From assembly GCF_008180615.1 (NCBI RefSeq), contig NZ_VTEH01000007.1, positions 113,184-177,183 of the forward strand: DNA of 64,000 nt, given 5' to 3'. Of this stretch, positions 18,386 to 26,857 are shown in pieces; the stretch's first letter is position 1; every line of letters begins with the position of its first letter. This DNA comes from Rossellomorea vietnamensis (lineage in GTDB: Bacteria > Bacillota > Bacilli > Bacillales > Bacillaceae_B). The notes under the pieces are model-generated. The model saw only the letters and a list, made by a program, of their open reading frames with translations. It had not been told where the DNA came from and searched no databases. The position numbers and the translations under genes were made by a program.

Positions 18386-18612
18386 CCTTTACCCTCTTCC
18401 TGTCTAACATATATCCATTATAGACGGTTTTTTTTATAAAAACATCTCGAAGCCTGTCGAAAAATAAATAGAATTGCTGAAAATTGTTTATATCTCAAGG
18501 ATTAAATGCCCTAAAAATTTTTTGCTCCAGAAACGGCTCTTGACAGACTCAAAGTACCCTTCCCGGGCAGAAGAACAACGAAACTATTAGAAAAAATTAA
18601 TTTTAACATATT

Positions 18613-18643
18613 CGTATAGATTCTATTTATTTTGTACAAACTT
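18613..18643 (+). promoter_or_regulatory. Candidate sigma-F type promoter of rsfA
   Basis: CGTATA (18613-18618), a 15-bp spacer and GTACAAACTT (18634-18643). The spacing is that of the sigma-F consensus (WGCATA-15-GGNRAYAMTW), and the -10 matches at several of its defined positions. rsfA is a sigma-F target in B. subtilis, which supports the reading. Confidence 0.5.
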
Positions 18644-18682
18644 CTAGTAAGAAAAGTTACTAAAATAAGGGAGTTGGAATAA

Positions 18683-19486
18683 ATGAAATCTAGACAGGAT
18701 GCCTGGACAGAAGAAGATGATCTGTTATTAGCCGAAACGGTTTTACGCCATGTAAGAGAAGGCAGCACACAGCTGAACGCGTTTGAAGAGGTAGGGGACA
18801 AATTGAACCGCACTTCCGCCGCATGCGGTTTTCGCTGGAATGCTGTAGTCCGCCACCAATATGAAAAAGCATTGAGCCTGGCGAAGAAACAGCGCAAACA
18901 GAGACAGCGCCTGCTCGGCAAAGACCAGGGCGGCAAGAAGAAGTTGTTATATCAGCCCCCGGCACCTTCATATGATGAAATCGACGCAATGTCTCTATCA
19001 ATGTCTTCTGAAATGAGCGAAGAAGAACAAGAGTATACTAGTCCGGTTATGGAAACCATGGAAGCCGATACAGAATTTGCAGAAGAAACAGTCCAAGTTG
19101 ATGAAGTGAATCCTTCTGCGGGAGCACCGGTCTACACTGCACCAGCTGCCAAGCGCGAACCGGTTCAAGGCAGAATGGAAATGTCTCTTGAAAAAGTCAT
19201 TATGTATTTGCAAAACCTGGCACATTCGAATTTCCACTCAGATATTTTAAAAAGTGAGAATCAGAGATTGAAACATGAAAATGCTGAAATCAGACGCGAG
19301 AATGCCGATCTGCAAAAGAAAATCGGCGAACTTGAAAAGAATACAGTGACCATGCAGGAAGATTACGAAACCATGATGCAGATCATGAACCGTGCAAGAA
19401 AGCTTGTACTATTTGAGGATGAAGAAGGAAAAGCTCCAAGATTCAAAATGGACCGAAACGGCAACCTTGAAAAAGTAGCTGAATAA
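18683..19486 (+). CDS. rsfA: Prespore-specific transcriptional regulator RsfA
   Basis: 267-aa forespore regulator that adjusts sigma-F-dependent transcription. The N-terminal Myb/SANT-like DNA-binding domain (residues 5-65: [21 protein letters not shown]...[24 protein letters not shown]) is typical of the RsfA family. It is followed by a basic stretch [11 protein letters not shown], an acidic linker (about 100-165) and a C-terminal coiled coil (about 190-240) rich in heptad Leu and Asn. The ATG follows GGAG. Position between ywfO and lipL matches ywfN of B. subtilis. Confidence 0.92.
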   Translation: MKSRQDAWTEEDDLLLAETVLRHVREGSTQLNAFEEVGDKLNRTSAACGFRWNAVVRHQYEKALSLAKKQRKQRQRLLGKDQGGKKKLLYQPPAPSYDEIDAMSLSMSSEMSEEEQEYTSPVMETMEADTEFAEETVQVDEVNPSAGAPVYTAPAAKREPVQGRMEMSLEKVIMYLQNLAHSNFHSDILKSENQRLKHENAEIRRENADLQKKIGELEKNTVTMQEDYETMMQIMNRARKLVLFEDEEGKAPRFKMDRNGNLEKVAE

Positions 19487-19489
19487 AAA

Positions 19490-19556
19490 AGCGCAAGCGC
19501 CTTGATCAGCCCCGACAGGCAAATGTTCCAAAGAGAAAAAAAGGCGGTTTTTCCTT
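19490..19556 (+). repeat. Left half of a split intergenic palindromic repeat
   Basis: AAAGCGCAAGCGCC...CAGCCCCGACAGGCAAATG...CCAAAGAGAAA matches the left arm of the complete copy at 63353-63464. The matching right arm lies at 20141-20195, beyond a 581-bp segment. Confidence 0.75.
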
Positions 19557-19586
19557 GAGGCCACTGAAAAAGTCCAAAATTTGTTT

Positions 19587-19626
19587 AAAGGCAGAATCGC
19601 TCACTTCCAAGAGCGATTCTGCCTTT
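19587..19626 (+). terminator. Strong hairpin terminator downstream of rsfA
   Basis: AAAGGCAGAATCGCTC and its exact complement form a 16-bp perfect stem around an 8-base loop, ending CTTTCT, 100 bases after rsfA. Confidence 0.8.
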
Positions 19627-19764
19627 CTCATAAAAGTTTATGAAAGAGTGCTGGTTTTTTGTTGAGGAAGCCCACTCCGCCTGGTTGGGTGAATAATGTA
19701 ATGGGCTTTAGAGAGAAAAAATCGTCCAGTCACTCTCTTAATTAGGTGCTCAGCCGTAAACAAG

Positions 19765-19950
19765 GGAATTTTTTTCCCTTATCTCCAATTTCAAACTTAT
19801 TACGGGGAAAATAGAGGAACTATTTTCCCTTATATGATAAAAAGCACAATTTTACTAGCAGATTAAGCTAATTAAGGGAACTTTATTCCTCTATTTTAGC
19901 TTTTCTTAGAGTTTTGTAAGAAATAAGGGAATCTCTTTCCTCTATTTTCT
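19765..19950. repeat. Hairpin array with 51/61/51-bp steps (array G)
   Basis: Four units of the form AAGGGAA...TTCCCTTAT or GAGGAA...TTCCTCTATTTT. The TTCC arms start at 19774, 19825, 19886 and 19937. The step pattern 51-61-51 is nearly that of array F (52-60-52), and both use an A-run hairpin closing on a TTAT or TATTT tail, though the bases differ. Confidence 0.78.
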
Positions 19951-20140
19951 ATCCAAAACACTGAACTACATAGTTAAGCACCACCGGCCAGTGCCTTTAA
20001 TTAGCACCCTTCTATCTTTCCACCGGTGGCAGGCAAATAAAAAACTCCCAAGGATTCTAAAGTTGATGAAGGATAGTTGACTTTATCTTAGATTAAAGCA
20101 AATAGATTATAAAATTCGATAGATTTTCAGTCCCCTCCTT

Positions 20141-20195
20141 CCCTTTTATTCTCTTTGGGTTATTTGCCCCTGAGGGACTAGGCGCTGGATTCAGA
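20141..20195 (+). repeat. Right half of the split intergenic repeat
   Basis: CCCTTTTATTCTCTTTGGGTT...GGCGCTGGATTCAG pairs with the left half at 19490-19556 (TTCTCTTTGG against CCAAAGAGAA) and matches 63421-63464. The similarity continues weakly to about 20235 (GGATTCAGAAAC...CCTAAT). A separate AACAGCACT/AGTGCTGTT hairpin lies at 20250-20279. Confidence 0.7.
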
Positions 20196-20334
20196 AACGC
20201 TGCCTAATTTTCAATTTAAAAATTTTATACGTTCTTATCTTTTAAAATAAACAGCACTCGCGGCGGCCAGTGCTGTTTTGTTTGAAGTGATAATTTAAAC
20301 CTTGGATCAAAAGGATACCTCTAAGCGATGAAGA

Positions 20335-20365
20335 TAAAATCGGCAGCCCAATGGACCACCGATTT
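20335..20365 (-). terminator. Terminator of lipL
   Basis: Minus-strand AAATCGG...CCGATTTT stem beginning at the lipL stop codon, with an A/T-rich tail. Confidence 0.6.
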
Positions 20366-21211
20366 CTATCTCTCTAATACTTTCTCATTTCTCTGATGGA
20401 CTCTATCTAAATAGCCTTCATATAAAGAGATTTCATCGCCCTCCAGCTGGCTTGCGTAGATTTTCCCGCTGAACCCTTTCAGGGACTGAAAAAATCGGAG
20501 CATTGTATCTTGAATCGTTAATTCCACACCAAGAAGTTCTGAAAGGGAGGCCATGACCTCGGGCTGGATTTCAGGAAAGATGAATTTGCTGCTTTCTTCC
20601 CTTTTTCCAGCTGAATAAAAATCCCTGATGACTTTAGCCCGTTCCGACCCGCTTCCGCTTACACAAAGATAAATTTGCACCGCTACGCCATTTCGGATCC
20701 TTCTTTGCGAGATGCCTGCGAACTTTCTGCCGCTTATACTGAGGTCATAGCTGCCTGGACAATAAGAGTTCACGATTTCCTTTGCTTCAATGTGGACCGC
20801 GAAATCCTTGAACATATCCTCTGTCAACTGCAGCATGGCATCGTACCCGCGATTGATATCAATCCCTTTTTCAGAATCGGGAAACACAAGTGAGAGGTTG
20901 AGGACCCCTTCGTCCAAAACGACCGCCAACCCACCCGAGTTACGGACAATATACCGGTATCCGCGGTCTTCCAGCAGTTTCAAGCCATCTTCCAGTGCGG
21001 GGAGTTTAGTATCCTGAATTCCAAGCACGATCGTGTCATGATGAACCCAAGATCTCGCTGTGGCTGGTGATGTTTTCGCTCCTACTGAAGTGCACAGGGT
21101 ATCATCGATTGCAAATGACTGCAGGGCATCAAATATCGGTCCCAGGCTGGATTGATCGATGATCCTCCATTCCGGCTGTAATAACAATGAGTGATTTTTC
21201 TGCATATCCAT
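20366..21211 (-). CDS. lipL: Octanoyl-[GcvH]:protein N-octanoyltransferase LipL
   Basis: Amidotransferase that moves octanoate from the glycine-cleavage H protein to the E2 subunits of 2-oxoacid dehydrogenases, as in the LipM-LipL lipoate pathway of bacilli. 281 aa. It has the lipoate-ligase fold motif [20 protein letters not shown] (about 94-113). The active-site Cys is in [23 protein letters not shown] (about 149-171). The ATG at 21211 follows AAGGAG. B. subtilis ywfL, next to pta, is the same gene. It is probably transcribed on its own; pta upstream has its own terminator. Confidence 0.94.
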   Translation of the reverse strand: MDMQKNHSLLLQPEWRIIDQSSLGPIFDALQSFAIDDTLCTSVGAKTSPATARSWVHHDTIVLGIQDTKLPALEDGLKLLEDRGYRYIVRNSGGLAVVLDEGVLNLSLVFPDSEKGIDINRGYDAMLQLTEDMFKDFAVHIEAKEIVNSYCPGSYDLSISGRKFAGISQRRIRNGVAVQIYLCVSGSGSERAKVIRDFYSAGKREESSKFIFPEIQPEVMASLSELLGVELTIQDTMLRFFQSLKGFSGKIYASQLEGDEISLYEGYLDRVHQRNEKVLER

Positions 21212-21281
21212 CGTTTCGTTCTCCTTCGAATATCATGGGGATTATTATATCATATCCCCTTTAACAGGTTGAATCCTCATT

Positions 21282-21312
21282 AAAAAACGGCCCCCAATGA
21301 TGGAGACCGTTA
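21282..21312 (-). terminator. Terminator of pta
   Basis: Minus-strand AACGGTCTCC/GGGGGCCGTT stem with two U-G pairs and six T, directly after the pta stop codon. Confidence 0.85.
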
Positions 21313-21320
21313 ACTTGCTG

Positions 21321-22292
21321 TTATAGCGCTTGCGCTGCCGTAATCAGTGCTAACTTATACACATCTTCTTCATTACAGCCGCGGGAAAGATCGTTGACCG
21401 GAGCATTCAACCCTTGAAGGATCGGGCCCACTGCTTCAAAGTTTCCAAGACGCTGTGCGATCTTGTATCCAATATTCCCTGCTTCCAGGCTTGGGAAGAT
21501 GAATACATTGGCGTCACCTTTAATGACCGAATCAGGTGCTTTTTTCTCTGCAACAGAAGGAACAAAGGCCGCATCAAATTGGAATTCGCCGTCTAATGTT
21601 AAATGAGGCGCTTTTTCCTTCGCAACATTTACTGCTTCCGTTACCTTTTCTGTTTCAGGCGACTTTGCTGATCCTTTTGTAGAGAAGCTTAACATCGCCA
21701 CACGAGGATCGATATCGAACATTTCAGCTGTTTTCGCACTTTCCATCGCGATTTCAGCCAAGTCCTGGCTGTCAGGATTGATGTTGATCGCGCAATCGGC
21801 AAAGACATATTTCTCATCTTCACGGACCATGATGAAAACGCCTGAAGTCTTGCGCACACCTTCTTTTGTCTTGATGATTTGAAGTGCTGGGCGGACAGTA
21901 TCTGCTGTTGAATGTGCCGCGCCGCTGACCAGACCATGTGCTTTACCCGTATAAACGAGCATCGTTCCAAAGTAATTTTCATCGAGAAGGATTTTTTTAG
22001 CGTCTTCTTCAGTCGCTTTTCCTTTTCTTCTTTCGACAAATGCCTGTACAAGTTCTTCCATGAATTCATTGTCAGACGGGTCCAGGATTTCACAGCCTTC
22101 GAGGGAAGCGTTCACCTCTTTTGCTTTCGCCTGGACATTGCCGGCATTTCCAATGATGACAGGTGTAAGGATTCCTTCTGTGGCTAAGCGAGAAGCCGCG
22201 CTCAGAATTCTTTCATCCTGCCCTTCAGGAAAAACAATTTTCAGGTCTTTTCCTTTAACTTTTGCTTGAAGCGTTTCAAATAGATTGCTCAT
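21321..22292 (-). CDS. pta: Phosphate acetyltransferase
   Basis: Converts acetyl-CoA and phosphate to acetyl phosphate for overflow metabolism through acetate kinase. 323 aa, the short Bacillus form without the N-terminal regulatory domain of the E. coli enzyme. Recognisable stretches are IVFPEGQDERILSAA at the N-terminus, GLVSGAAHSTADTVRPALQIIK (about 120-141) with the substrate-binding Ser/Thr, and VFIFPSLEAGNIGYKIAQRLG near the C-terminus. The ATG follows GAAGGAGGG. A promoter with an upstream cre-like site lies at 22324-22378, consistent with CcpA activation as known for pta in B. subtilis. Confidence 0.97.
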   Translation of the reverse strand: MSNLFETLQAKVKGKDLKIVFPEGQDERILSAASRLATEGILTPVIIGNAGNVQAKAKEVNASLEGCEILDPSDNEFMEELVQAFVERRKGKATEEDAKKILLDENYFGTMLVYTGKAHGLVSGAAHSTADTVRPALQIIKTKEGVRKTSGVFIMVREDEKYVFADCAININPDSQDLAEIAMESAKTAEMFDIDPRVAMLSFSTKGSAKSPETEKVTEAVNVAKEKAPHLTLDGEFQFDAAFVPSVAEKKAPDSVIKGDANVFIFPSLEAGNIGYKIAQRLGNFEAVGPILQGLNAPVNDLSRGCNEEDVYKLALITAAQAL

Positions 22293-22323
22293 AAATTAAG
22301 CCCTCCTTCATTTATCCACTTTT

Positions 22324-22378
22324 AGCATACTCTTCTGCCGGGAGATTTCAAGAATAACGGACAGTGGCAGCGTTTCCA
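22324..22378 (-). promoter_or_regulatory. pta promoter with upstream CcpA (cre) site
   Basis: Minus strand: -35 TTGAAA (22351-22346), 16-bp spacer, -10 TATGCT (22329-22324). Upstream, TGGAAACGCTGCCA (22378-22365) matches the cre consensus TGWAANCGNTNWCA at all but the two W positions. Its centre would be near -55 from the predicted start, the position from which CcpA activates pta in B. subtilis. Confidence 0.65.
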
Positions 22379-22573
22379 ATGTAATTGTTTTTGTTTTTAG
22401 AAAATTTTATCCTTTTTAACCTGCTTTATTGTTCCCTTTTAAGGACACCTGTATGCAGTTTTGTCGTAATCACTAGTATAAAATGTCCTTTTTCAGCCAA
22501 GATTCTTATTCAGGTAATTGGGCCAAACTATGATATAGTAAGGGTGCATACTAGTTTATAAGGAGTGATACAC

Positions 22574-23317
22574 ATGAGTGAACCGGCACAAACGTTAGAT
22601 GGCTGGTATTCTTTGCATGACTTCCGTGCAATGGACTGGACTTCCTGGAAAATGCTTTCGAGCGATGAAAGACAAAATGCAATCAATGAGTTTCATGGTT
22701 TCCTTGAAAAAATGAACAAGACACAAGCGCAAGAAGAAGGAAGCCACGCGCTTTACACGATTGTCGGCCAAAAAGCAGACTTCATGATGATGATTGTCCG
22801 CCCGACGATGGAAGAACTGAATGAACTTGAAACTGAATTCAATAAATTGACGATCGCTCAATATACTGTTCCTACGTTCTCCTATGTTTCAGTTGTTGAG
22901 TTGAGCAACTACCTTGCTGACGGTGAAGATCCTTATGAGAATCCGCATGTTCGCGCGCGTCTTTACCCGATCCTGCCAAAGGCCAAGCATGTGTGCTTCT
23001 ACCCAATGGACAAGCGCCGCCAAGGAAACGACAACTGGTACATGCTGCCGATGGAAGAACGCCGCAGCATGATGCGCAGCCATGGTATGATCGGCCGCCA
23101 ATACGCAGGAAAAGTAAAGCAGATCATCACCGGTTCAGTCGGTTTTGATGACTATGAGTGGGGAGTCACGTTGTTTGCAGACGATGTCCTTCAATTCAAA
23201 AAGCTTGTATACGAAATGCGCTTTGACGAAGTCAGCGCACGCTACGGCGATTTCGGCACTTTCTTCGTAGGAAACCTTCTTGAAGAAGAAAAGATATCCC
23301 ATTTCTTATCTGTATAA
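22574..23317 (+). CDS. hemQ: Coproheme decarboxylase HemQ
   Basis: Last enzyme of the coproporphyrin-dependent heme pathway of Gram-positive bacteria; it decarboxylates coproheme to heme b using peroxide. It belongs to the chlorite dismutase fold family but is not a chlorite dismutase. 247 aa. Conserved stretches include [12 protein letters not shown] at the N-terminus, the [10 protein letters not shown] loop holding the catalytic Tyr, and [17 protein letters not shown] with the His and Gln seen around the heme in this family. The ATG at 22574 is preceded by AAGGAG with 8-base spacing; the in-frame GTG at 22565 overlaps that ribosome site. Divergent from pta, as in B. subtilis ywfI. Confidence 0.95.
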   Translation: MSEPAQTLDGWYSLHDFRAMDWTSWKMLSSDERQNAINEFHGFLEKMNKTQAQEEGSHALYTIVGQKADFMMMIVRPTMEELNELETEFNKLTIAQYTVPTFSYVSVVELSNYLADGEDPYENPHVRARLYPILPKAKHVCFYPMDKRRQGNDNWYMLPMEERRSMMRSHGMIGRQYAGKVKQIITGSVGFDDYEWGVTLFADDVLQFKKLVYEMRFDEVSARYGDFGTFFVGNLLEEEKISHFLSV

Positions 23318-23328
23318 TTTAACGCTCT

Positions 23329-23361
23329 GGCCAAACAGACTTCATCTGTTTGGCCTTTTTT
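23329..23361 (+). terminator. Terminator of hemQ
   Basis: GGCCAAACAGA/TCTGTTTGGCC perfect stem followed by six T, 11 bases after hemQ. Confidence 0.95.
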
Positions 23362-23774
23362 ACACTTTTCTCTTATCCCTGATGCAGCTTGAACCCATCA
23401 TCCTCCTTTCCTCCACCTTTTTATTTTCTTGAAACACAGTCCCCAGGAAACTTAAATGCCTTTCATAACATACTCAACTAAAGTCAAAATACGCAGGGCT
23501 TTTCAGCCTCCGCCTGCCAATGGCTTACTTAGTAAATTCACCAGCCCTGAAAGAGATATCTAAAATTTGTCCATGCACATTCTCCATCCACCTGGAATAT
23601 TCCAGCCTATCCCTACATAAAAATGAAATAGTGAAATCAGAGCATACTCTCTTTATCATCATCTGCTTTATTTTTATATAAAAGAGAGTCTTAGAGAAAA
23701 TTACTGTGCTTTGTGAACCAGAAGTGAACTACCTTCAAATTGAAGGATTATGATTACTCAAGGAGGTCTACATT
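23362..23774. other. Gene-free stretch before gerQ
   Basis: About 410 bases of AT-rich sequence with no credible ORF, repeat or RNA gene. The gerQ promoter must lie here; I find no clear sigma-E -10/-35 pair close to the gene. Confidence 0.45.
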
Positions 23775-24224
23775 GTGAAACAATCAACCAGCTCAAATCC
23801 CTATGGATACGGCTATACTCAGCCCCCATATTACGGCCAGCCCCAGAACTATATGGGAGGTCAGTATTACGGCGGCCAGGGAATGCAAGTTCCTCAGCCA
23901 ACCAGCGCTCAGAGTCCGTCACAGAATTTTCCCGGCCAGCTGCCTGTAGAAGAATCTTACATTGAGAACATTCTTCGTCTGAACAAGGGGAAAGTCGCTA
24001 CAGTTTATATGACATTCGAAAACAACAGAGAATGGAATGCTAAGATTTTCAAAGGAATTATTGAAGCTGCAGGTCGTGATCACCTTATCTTGAGCGATCC
24101 TCAAACAGGAATGCGCTACCTGCTGCCAATGATTTATCTTGACTACATTACATTTGATGAAGAAATTGAATATGAATATCCGTTTGGTGCAGGAGCTCCC
24201 ACTGTTTCTTACTCACCAAGATAA
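23775..24224 (+). CDS. gerQ: Spore coat protein GerQ
   Basis: Inner-coat protein needed in B. subtilis to place the cortex-lytic enzyme CwlJ in the spore coat; it is cross-linked by the transglutaminase Tgl. 149 aa. The N-terminal third (1-55) is low-complexity and rich in Tyr, Gln, Gly and Pro (PPYYGQPQNYMGGQYYGGQG), typical of coat proteins. The conserved domain (60-135) has ESYIENILRLNKGKVATVYMTFENNREWNAKIFKGIIEAAGRDH-type sequence. The start codon is GTG, with AAGGAGGT 10 bases upstream. Confidence 0.94.
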   Translation: MKQSTSSNPYGYGYTQPPYYGQPQNYMGGQYYGGQGMQVPQPTSAQSPSQNFPGQLPVEESYIENILRLNKGKVATVYMTFENNREWNAKIFKGIIEAAGRDHLILSDPQTGMRYLLPMIYLDYITFDEEIEYEYPFGAGAPTVSYSPR

Positions 24225-24353
24225 AAGACAGAACTCCGGCCAAGAACAAAAGCTTCAGCGCCTTGCCCAACCTGAGGGGAGAGGCGCTGAAGCTGAGCGT
24301 GAAAAACATAGTTAAAATTGTCTGCAGAGGTTGAGTTTAGAATTTCTAAGCAA

Positions 24354-24391
24354 TAAAAAAACCTGCGAACCATCAGGCGCGCAGGTTTTTT
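24354..24391. terminator. Bidirectional terminator between gerQ and ywdK
   Basis: AAAAAAACCTGCG...CGCAGGTTTTTT stem between convergent genes; A and T runs on both sides. Confidence 0.9.
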
Positions 24392-24424
24392 ATAATTTTT
24401 CCTAAGAAAAAGTGTAAAACACAC

Positions 24425-24796
24425 TTACATAGATTTTACAGCAGTAATAATGAGCAGCACCCATGCGATCAGGAAGGCTACCCCTCCTAGAGGCGTGATG
24501 GCCCCGAGCACCTTGATTCCTGTCAGGCTCAATATGTACAAGCTTCCGGAGAATAACACAATCCCGACTAACATCAGCCAGCCTGACCAGTTAAGCATTG
24601 AACCGGCGGCGATGTTGCCAACAAGCACTCCAATGATCAAAATCCCGATTGAATGAAACATTTGGTAAAGTACTCCTGTGTTCCATGTGTCAATGTATTT
24701 CTGAGAAATCTTCCCTTCCAGCGCGTGAGCACCGAAAGCTCCCAATGCTACTGAAAGAAATGCATTGATTGCTCCTATAATAATAAATGTTTTCAT
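24425..24796 (-). CDS. ywdK: DUF423 membrane protein YwdK
   Basis: 123-aa integral membrane protein with four hydrophobic segments (about 3-21, 44-62, 70-88 and 97-117). The N-terminal GAINAFLSVALGAFGAHALEGK is the signature of the DUF423/YwdK family; function unknown. The ATG at 24796 is chosen because the family begins MKxFxxxGAxxAxLxVxLGAFGAH; an in-frame ATG at 24814 lacks a ribosome site. It is downstream of ywdI by 28 bases. Confidence 0.88.
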   Translation of the reverse strand: MKTFIIIGAINAFLSVALGAFGAHALEGKISQKYIDTWNTGVLYQMFHSIGILIIGVLVGNIAAGSMLNWSGWLMLVGIVLFSGSLYILSLTGIKVLGAITPLGGVAFLIAWVLLIITAVKSM

Positions 24797-24823
24797 ACCC
24801 TCTACCACTCCCATTTATACATA

Positions 24824-25120
24824 TTAAAATTCAAACAGCGAGTCACCGTTGGCTCCATCGTCCGTCTCCAGCTTGCTTTCTTCCGTGATCCTCACTGACT
24901 GGGACTGCTGGTTGACAGCAGGCATCGTCATTTGCTGAGCTGGCACTTCTTTTGGAAAAGACTGCTGGCTGTAACCGGCACTTTCGGTTTCCAGCATCAC
25001 TTCACATAAAGCCTTGATGGAGTTGATGTGCTCCCTGATGTTTTGCGGTCTTTCCGCTTTCTTTGCTTTAAGGAGTTCCTGCTCCATTTTATTGATTAAT
25101 GAGACATGAGATATATTCAT
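24824..25120 (-). CDS. ywdI: YwdI family protein (DUF5327)
   Basis: 98-aa cytoplasmic protein of the YwdI family; function unknown. Residues 1-50 form a helical domain (MNISHVSLINKMEQELLKA... AERPQNIREHINSIKALCEVML), followed by a Gln/Ser-rich linker and an acidic tail ending DGANGDSLFEF. The ATG at 25120 has AAGGAGGG at ideal spacing; upstream in-frame ATGs would add a Lys-rich stretch without a ribosome site. Confidence 0.83.
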   Translation of the reverse strand: MNISHVSLINKMEQELLKAKKAERPQNIREHINSIKALCEVMLETESAGYSQQSFPKEVPAQQMTMPAVNQQSQSVRITEESKLETDDGANGDSLFEF

Positions 25121-25289
25121 CGTGTCCCTCCTTACATGTAGGTATTTATTTTGTTTCTCATGGGTTTTCAAGACACTGTTTTTACAACCGTAAGTGGACT
25201 TACCCTGCCTTAAATACGGTCTCTGCATAAGCACTCTGTGTTAATGAAGATCATAGCATTTCCTGTAAAAGTAGTAAGCCGGCCGGAGA

Positions 25290-25499
25290 TCACTTCCCCT
25301 GTTTGCCTTTCGGAGTAAACTTCAAGCAGCTTTCTCCTGAAGAACGAAAGACGACCAGGGAGGGCATGGCTTTCGTCTTGAATCCGTATGCTTTACAGCC
25401 CCGTGGATGAGCCGGTTCCCATGTTGTGTAAAAGTATTGGCATTGAAAACAATTGATTTTCTTTTTCTCTGGCAACTCTCTCGTCTCCCTATCCAGCAT
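25290..25499 (-). CDS. Small CxxC protein, probably metal-binding
   Basis: 69-aa protein with NCFQCQYFYTTW (residues 16-27), RGCKAYGFKTK and SSGESCLKF, which gives four Cys arranged C-x2-C...C...C and suggests a zinc or iron-sulfur site. Similar short proteins are found near ung in other bacilli, but I do not know a function. The ATG at 25499 follows AGGGAAG. It is in line with ywdI-ywdK on the same strand. Confidence 0.7.
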   Translation of the reverse strand: MLDRETRELPEKKKINCFQCQYFYTTWEPAHPRGCKAYGFKTKAMPSLVVFRSSGESCLKFTPKGKQGK

Positions 25500-25610
25500 T
25501 CTTCCCTATTCTATCAAACTTATCGCGGATTTGCCTATCCTATGCTAATTGTGGCTGGTACTCTTTTTCTTACGCTTTATCCCCAAAAACTGTGGGTTAT
25601 TAAGAAGTAA

Positions 25611-25730
25611 TGGATTTCCGCTCCAGGTGGACGACTCCGCGGGGCGGGCGGTGAGCCTCCTCGGCTGCGCCTGCGGGGTCTCACCTGTCCCGCTAGTCCC
25701 GCAGGAGGTCGTCCGCCTTCCGCTCCAATC
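25611..25730. repeat. Long imperfect palindromic intergenic repeat, copy 2 of 3
   Basis: Same 120-bp GC-rich element as 2251-2373, in the same orientation: TGGATTTCCGCTCCAGG ... CGCTCCAATC. The tip bases differ as a compensated pair (GGTGGACGAC against GTCGTCCGCC, where copy 1 has GGTGTGCGAC/GTCGCACACC), so the stem is preserved while the sequence changes. Confidence 0.88.
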
Positions 25731-26073
25731 CTCATAAGTAAAAGTGGAAGAGGGTAAAATAGCATTCAAAGGCACCAATCTTTAGATAATGAGTCTTTTC
25801 CATAGGATTATTCACAGGACTGAATATCTTAGGAGGAAGCCCCTTGGTCAGCCCTACCTAGCAGGCAAATACCCAGCCCTATCAATTCTCAATTTTTCTA
25901 TATACATAAAACAGTTGATTCTTATTCTCAAGGGACGTTTCAAGTTGCTGCTGTGTACTTAAATTTGTTTTGCTGTATTACAAATCCGCTGCATATGCCA
26001 CTAGTCGCTTCACTGGAGGTGTATGTTACAACCTTCCGTCCTAACCCACTCTAAAAAGCTAAACTACCCATAT
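25731..26073. other. Gene-free stretch between the palindromic repeat and the ung terminator
   Basis: About 340 AT-rich bases. No credible ORF or array. It includes AGCCCTACCTAGCAGGCAAATAC near 25850, which may be a decayed fragment of the CAGCCCCGACAGGCAAATG repeat family. Confidence 0.4.
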
Positions 26074-26111
26074 AAAGAAAACGAACCAAAGCCAATTACC
26101 GCTTTGGTTCG
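26074..26111 (-). terminator. Terminator of ung
   Basis: CGAACCAAAGC/GCTTTGGTTCG perfect 11-bp stem; on the minus strand it is followed by TTTTCTTT. Confidence 0.88.
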
Positions 26112-26124
26112 CCATCCCTCCCAT

Positions 26125-26140
26125 TGTTTCACGTGAAACA
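26125..26140. other. parS chromosome-partition site
   Basis: TGTTTCACGTGAAACA is a perfect 16-bp palindrome identical to the B. subtilis parS consensus bound by Spo0J (ParB). It lies 29 bases downstream of the ung stop codon, just after the ung terminator. ParB loads and spreads from such sites to recruit SMC and segregate the origin region, so this stretch should lie in the origin-proximal part of the chromosome. It is the only exact match I found in the window. Confidence 0.93.
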
Positions 26141-26168
26141 TGGATGATATTGTCTGAAAATGCTGCTT

Positions 26169-26840
26169 TTATTCAATACACCAGTCAATTTCTTCTTCCT
26201 CATTTCTTTTCAGCCACTCATTGGCCCTTGAGAAAGGCCGGCTTCCAAAGAAGCCTTTCCTTGCGGAGAATGGGCTCGGATGCGGCGATTGTATGATGAA
26301 GTGTTTTTCACCATCAATCAGCTTCAGCTTTTCCTGCGCCGGTTTTCCCCATAACATAAAGACAAGCGGCTTTTCCCGGTGATTAAGATGTTGAATCACC
26401 TTGTCAGTGAATATCTCCCAGCCCTTTCCCTTATGAGAATGGGCCTTGCCCTTCCTGACTGTCAGAACAGTGTTCAGGAGAAGTACTCCCTGCTCCGTCC
26501 ATTTACTCAGATTTCCGTGTTCCGGCACTTCACATCCGATATCATCTTGAAGCTCTTTATAGATGTTTCTCAGTGACGGGGGAACTTTCACACCTTTTTC
26601 AACAGAGAAGCTCAGCCCGTGAGCTTGTCCTTCCCCATGATAAGGATCCTGGCCAAGCAAAACGACTTTAACATCCTTGTAGGCTGTAGAATTCATTGCA
26701 TTGAAGATATTACGCTTCTCTGGAAATACTCTTTGGGTCCGATACTCTTCTTCAAGAAACTCTTTCATATGAACAAAATAGGACTTCTCCATTTCGTCCT
26801 TCAGTACATCGTTCCAATCGTTCGTAAAATTGTCAGTCAC
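26169..26840 (-). CDS. ung: Uracil-DNA glycosylase
   Basis: Removes uracil from DNA as the first step of base excision repair. 223 aa, family 1. The catalytic water-activating Asp is in [18 protein letters not shown] (about 62-79), the uracil-binding block is [23 protein letters not shown], and the minor-groove loop with the catalytic His is [18 protein letters not shown]. The start codon is GTG at 26840 after AAAGGGTG. It lies 17 bases after the DUF4230 gene and is probably read with it. Confidence 0.97.
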   Translation of the reverse strand: MTDNFTNDWNDVLKDEMEKSYFVHMKEFLEEEYRTQRVFPEKRNIFNAMNSTAYKDVKVVLLGQDPYHGEGQAHGLSFSVEKGVKVPPSLRNIYKELQDDIGCEVPEHGNLSKWTEQGVLLLNTVLTVRKGKAHSHKGKGWEIFTDKVIQHLNHREKPLVFMLWGKPAQEKLKLIDGEKHFIIQSPHPSPFSARKGFFGSRPFSRANEWLKRNEEEEIDWCIE

Positions 26841-26857
26841 GATAACACCCTTTCATG

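Larger units (their letters stand above)
19557..20137. mobile_element. Putative MITE-like insertion or solo IS remnant
   Basis: The segment begins GAGGCCACTGAAAA (19557-19570) and ends TTTTCAGTCCCCTC (20124-20137), whose reverse complement is GAGGGGACTGAAAA: 14-bp terminal inverted repeats with two mismatches. It sits exactly between the two halves of a repeat that is intact elsewhere. CCTT occurs at both junctions as a possible target duplication. It contains a strong hairpin (19587-19626) and the four-hairpin array G, but no transposase. An alternative is that the repeat is simply a large stem with a long loop. Confidence 0.5.

Noticed and set aside
25545..25778. Overlapping frames in the 120-bp palindrome
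   Set aside because: They are explained by the GC-rich repeat; the copy at 2251 shows no matching gene.
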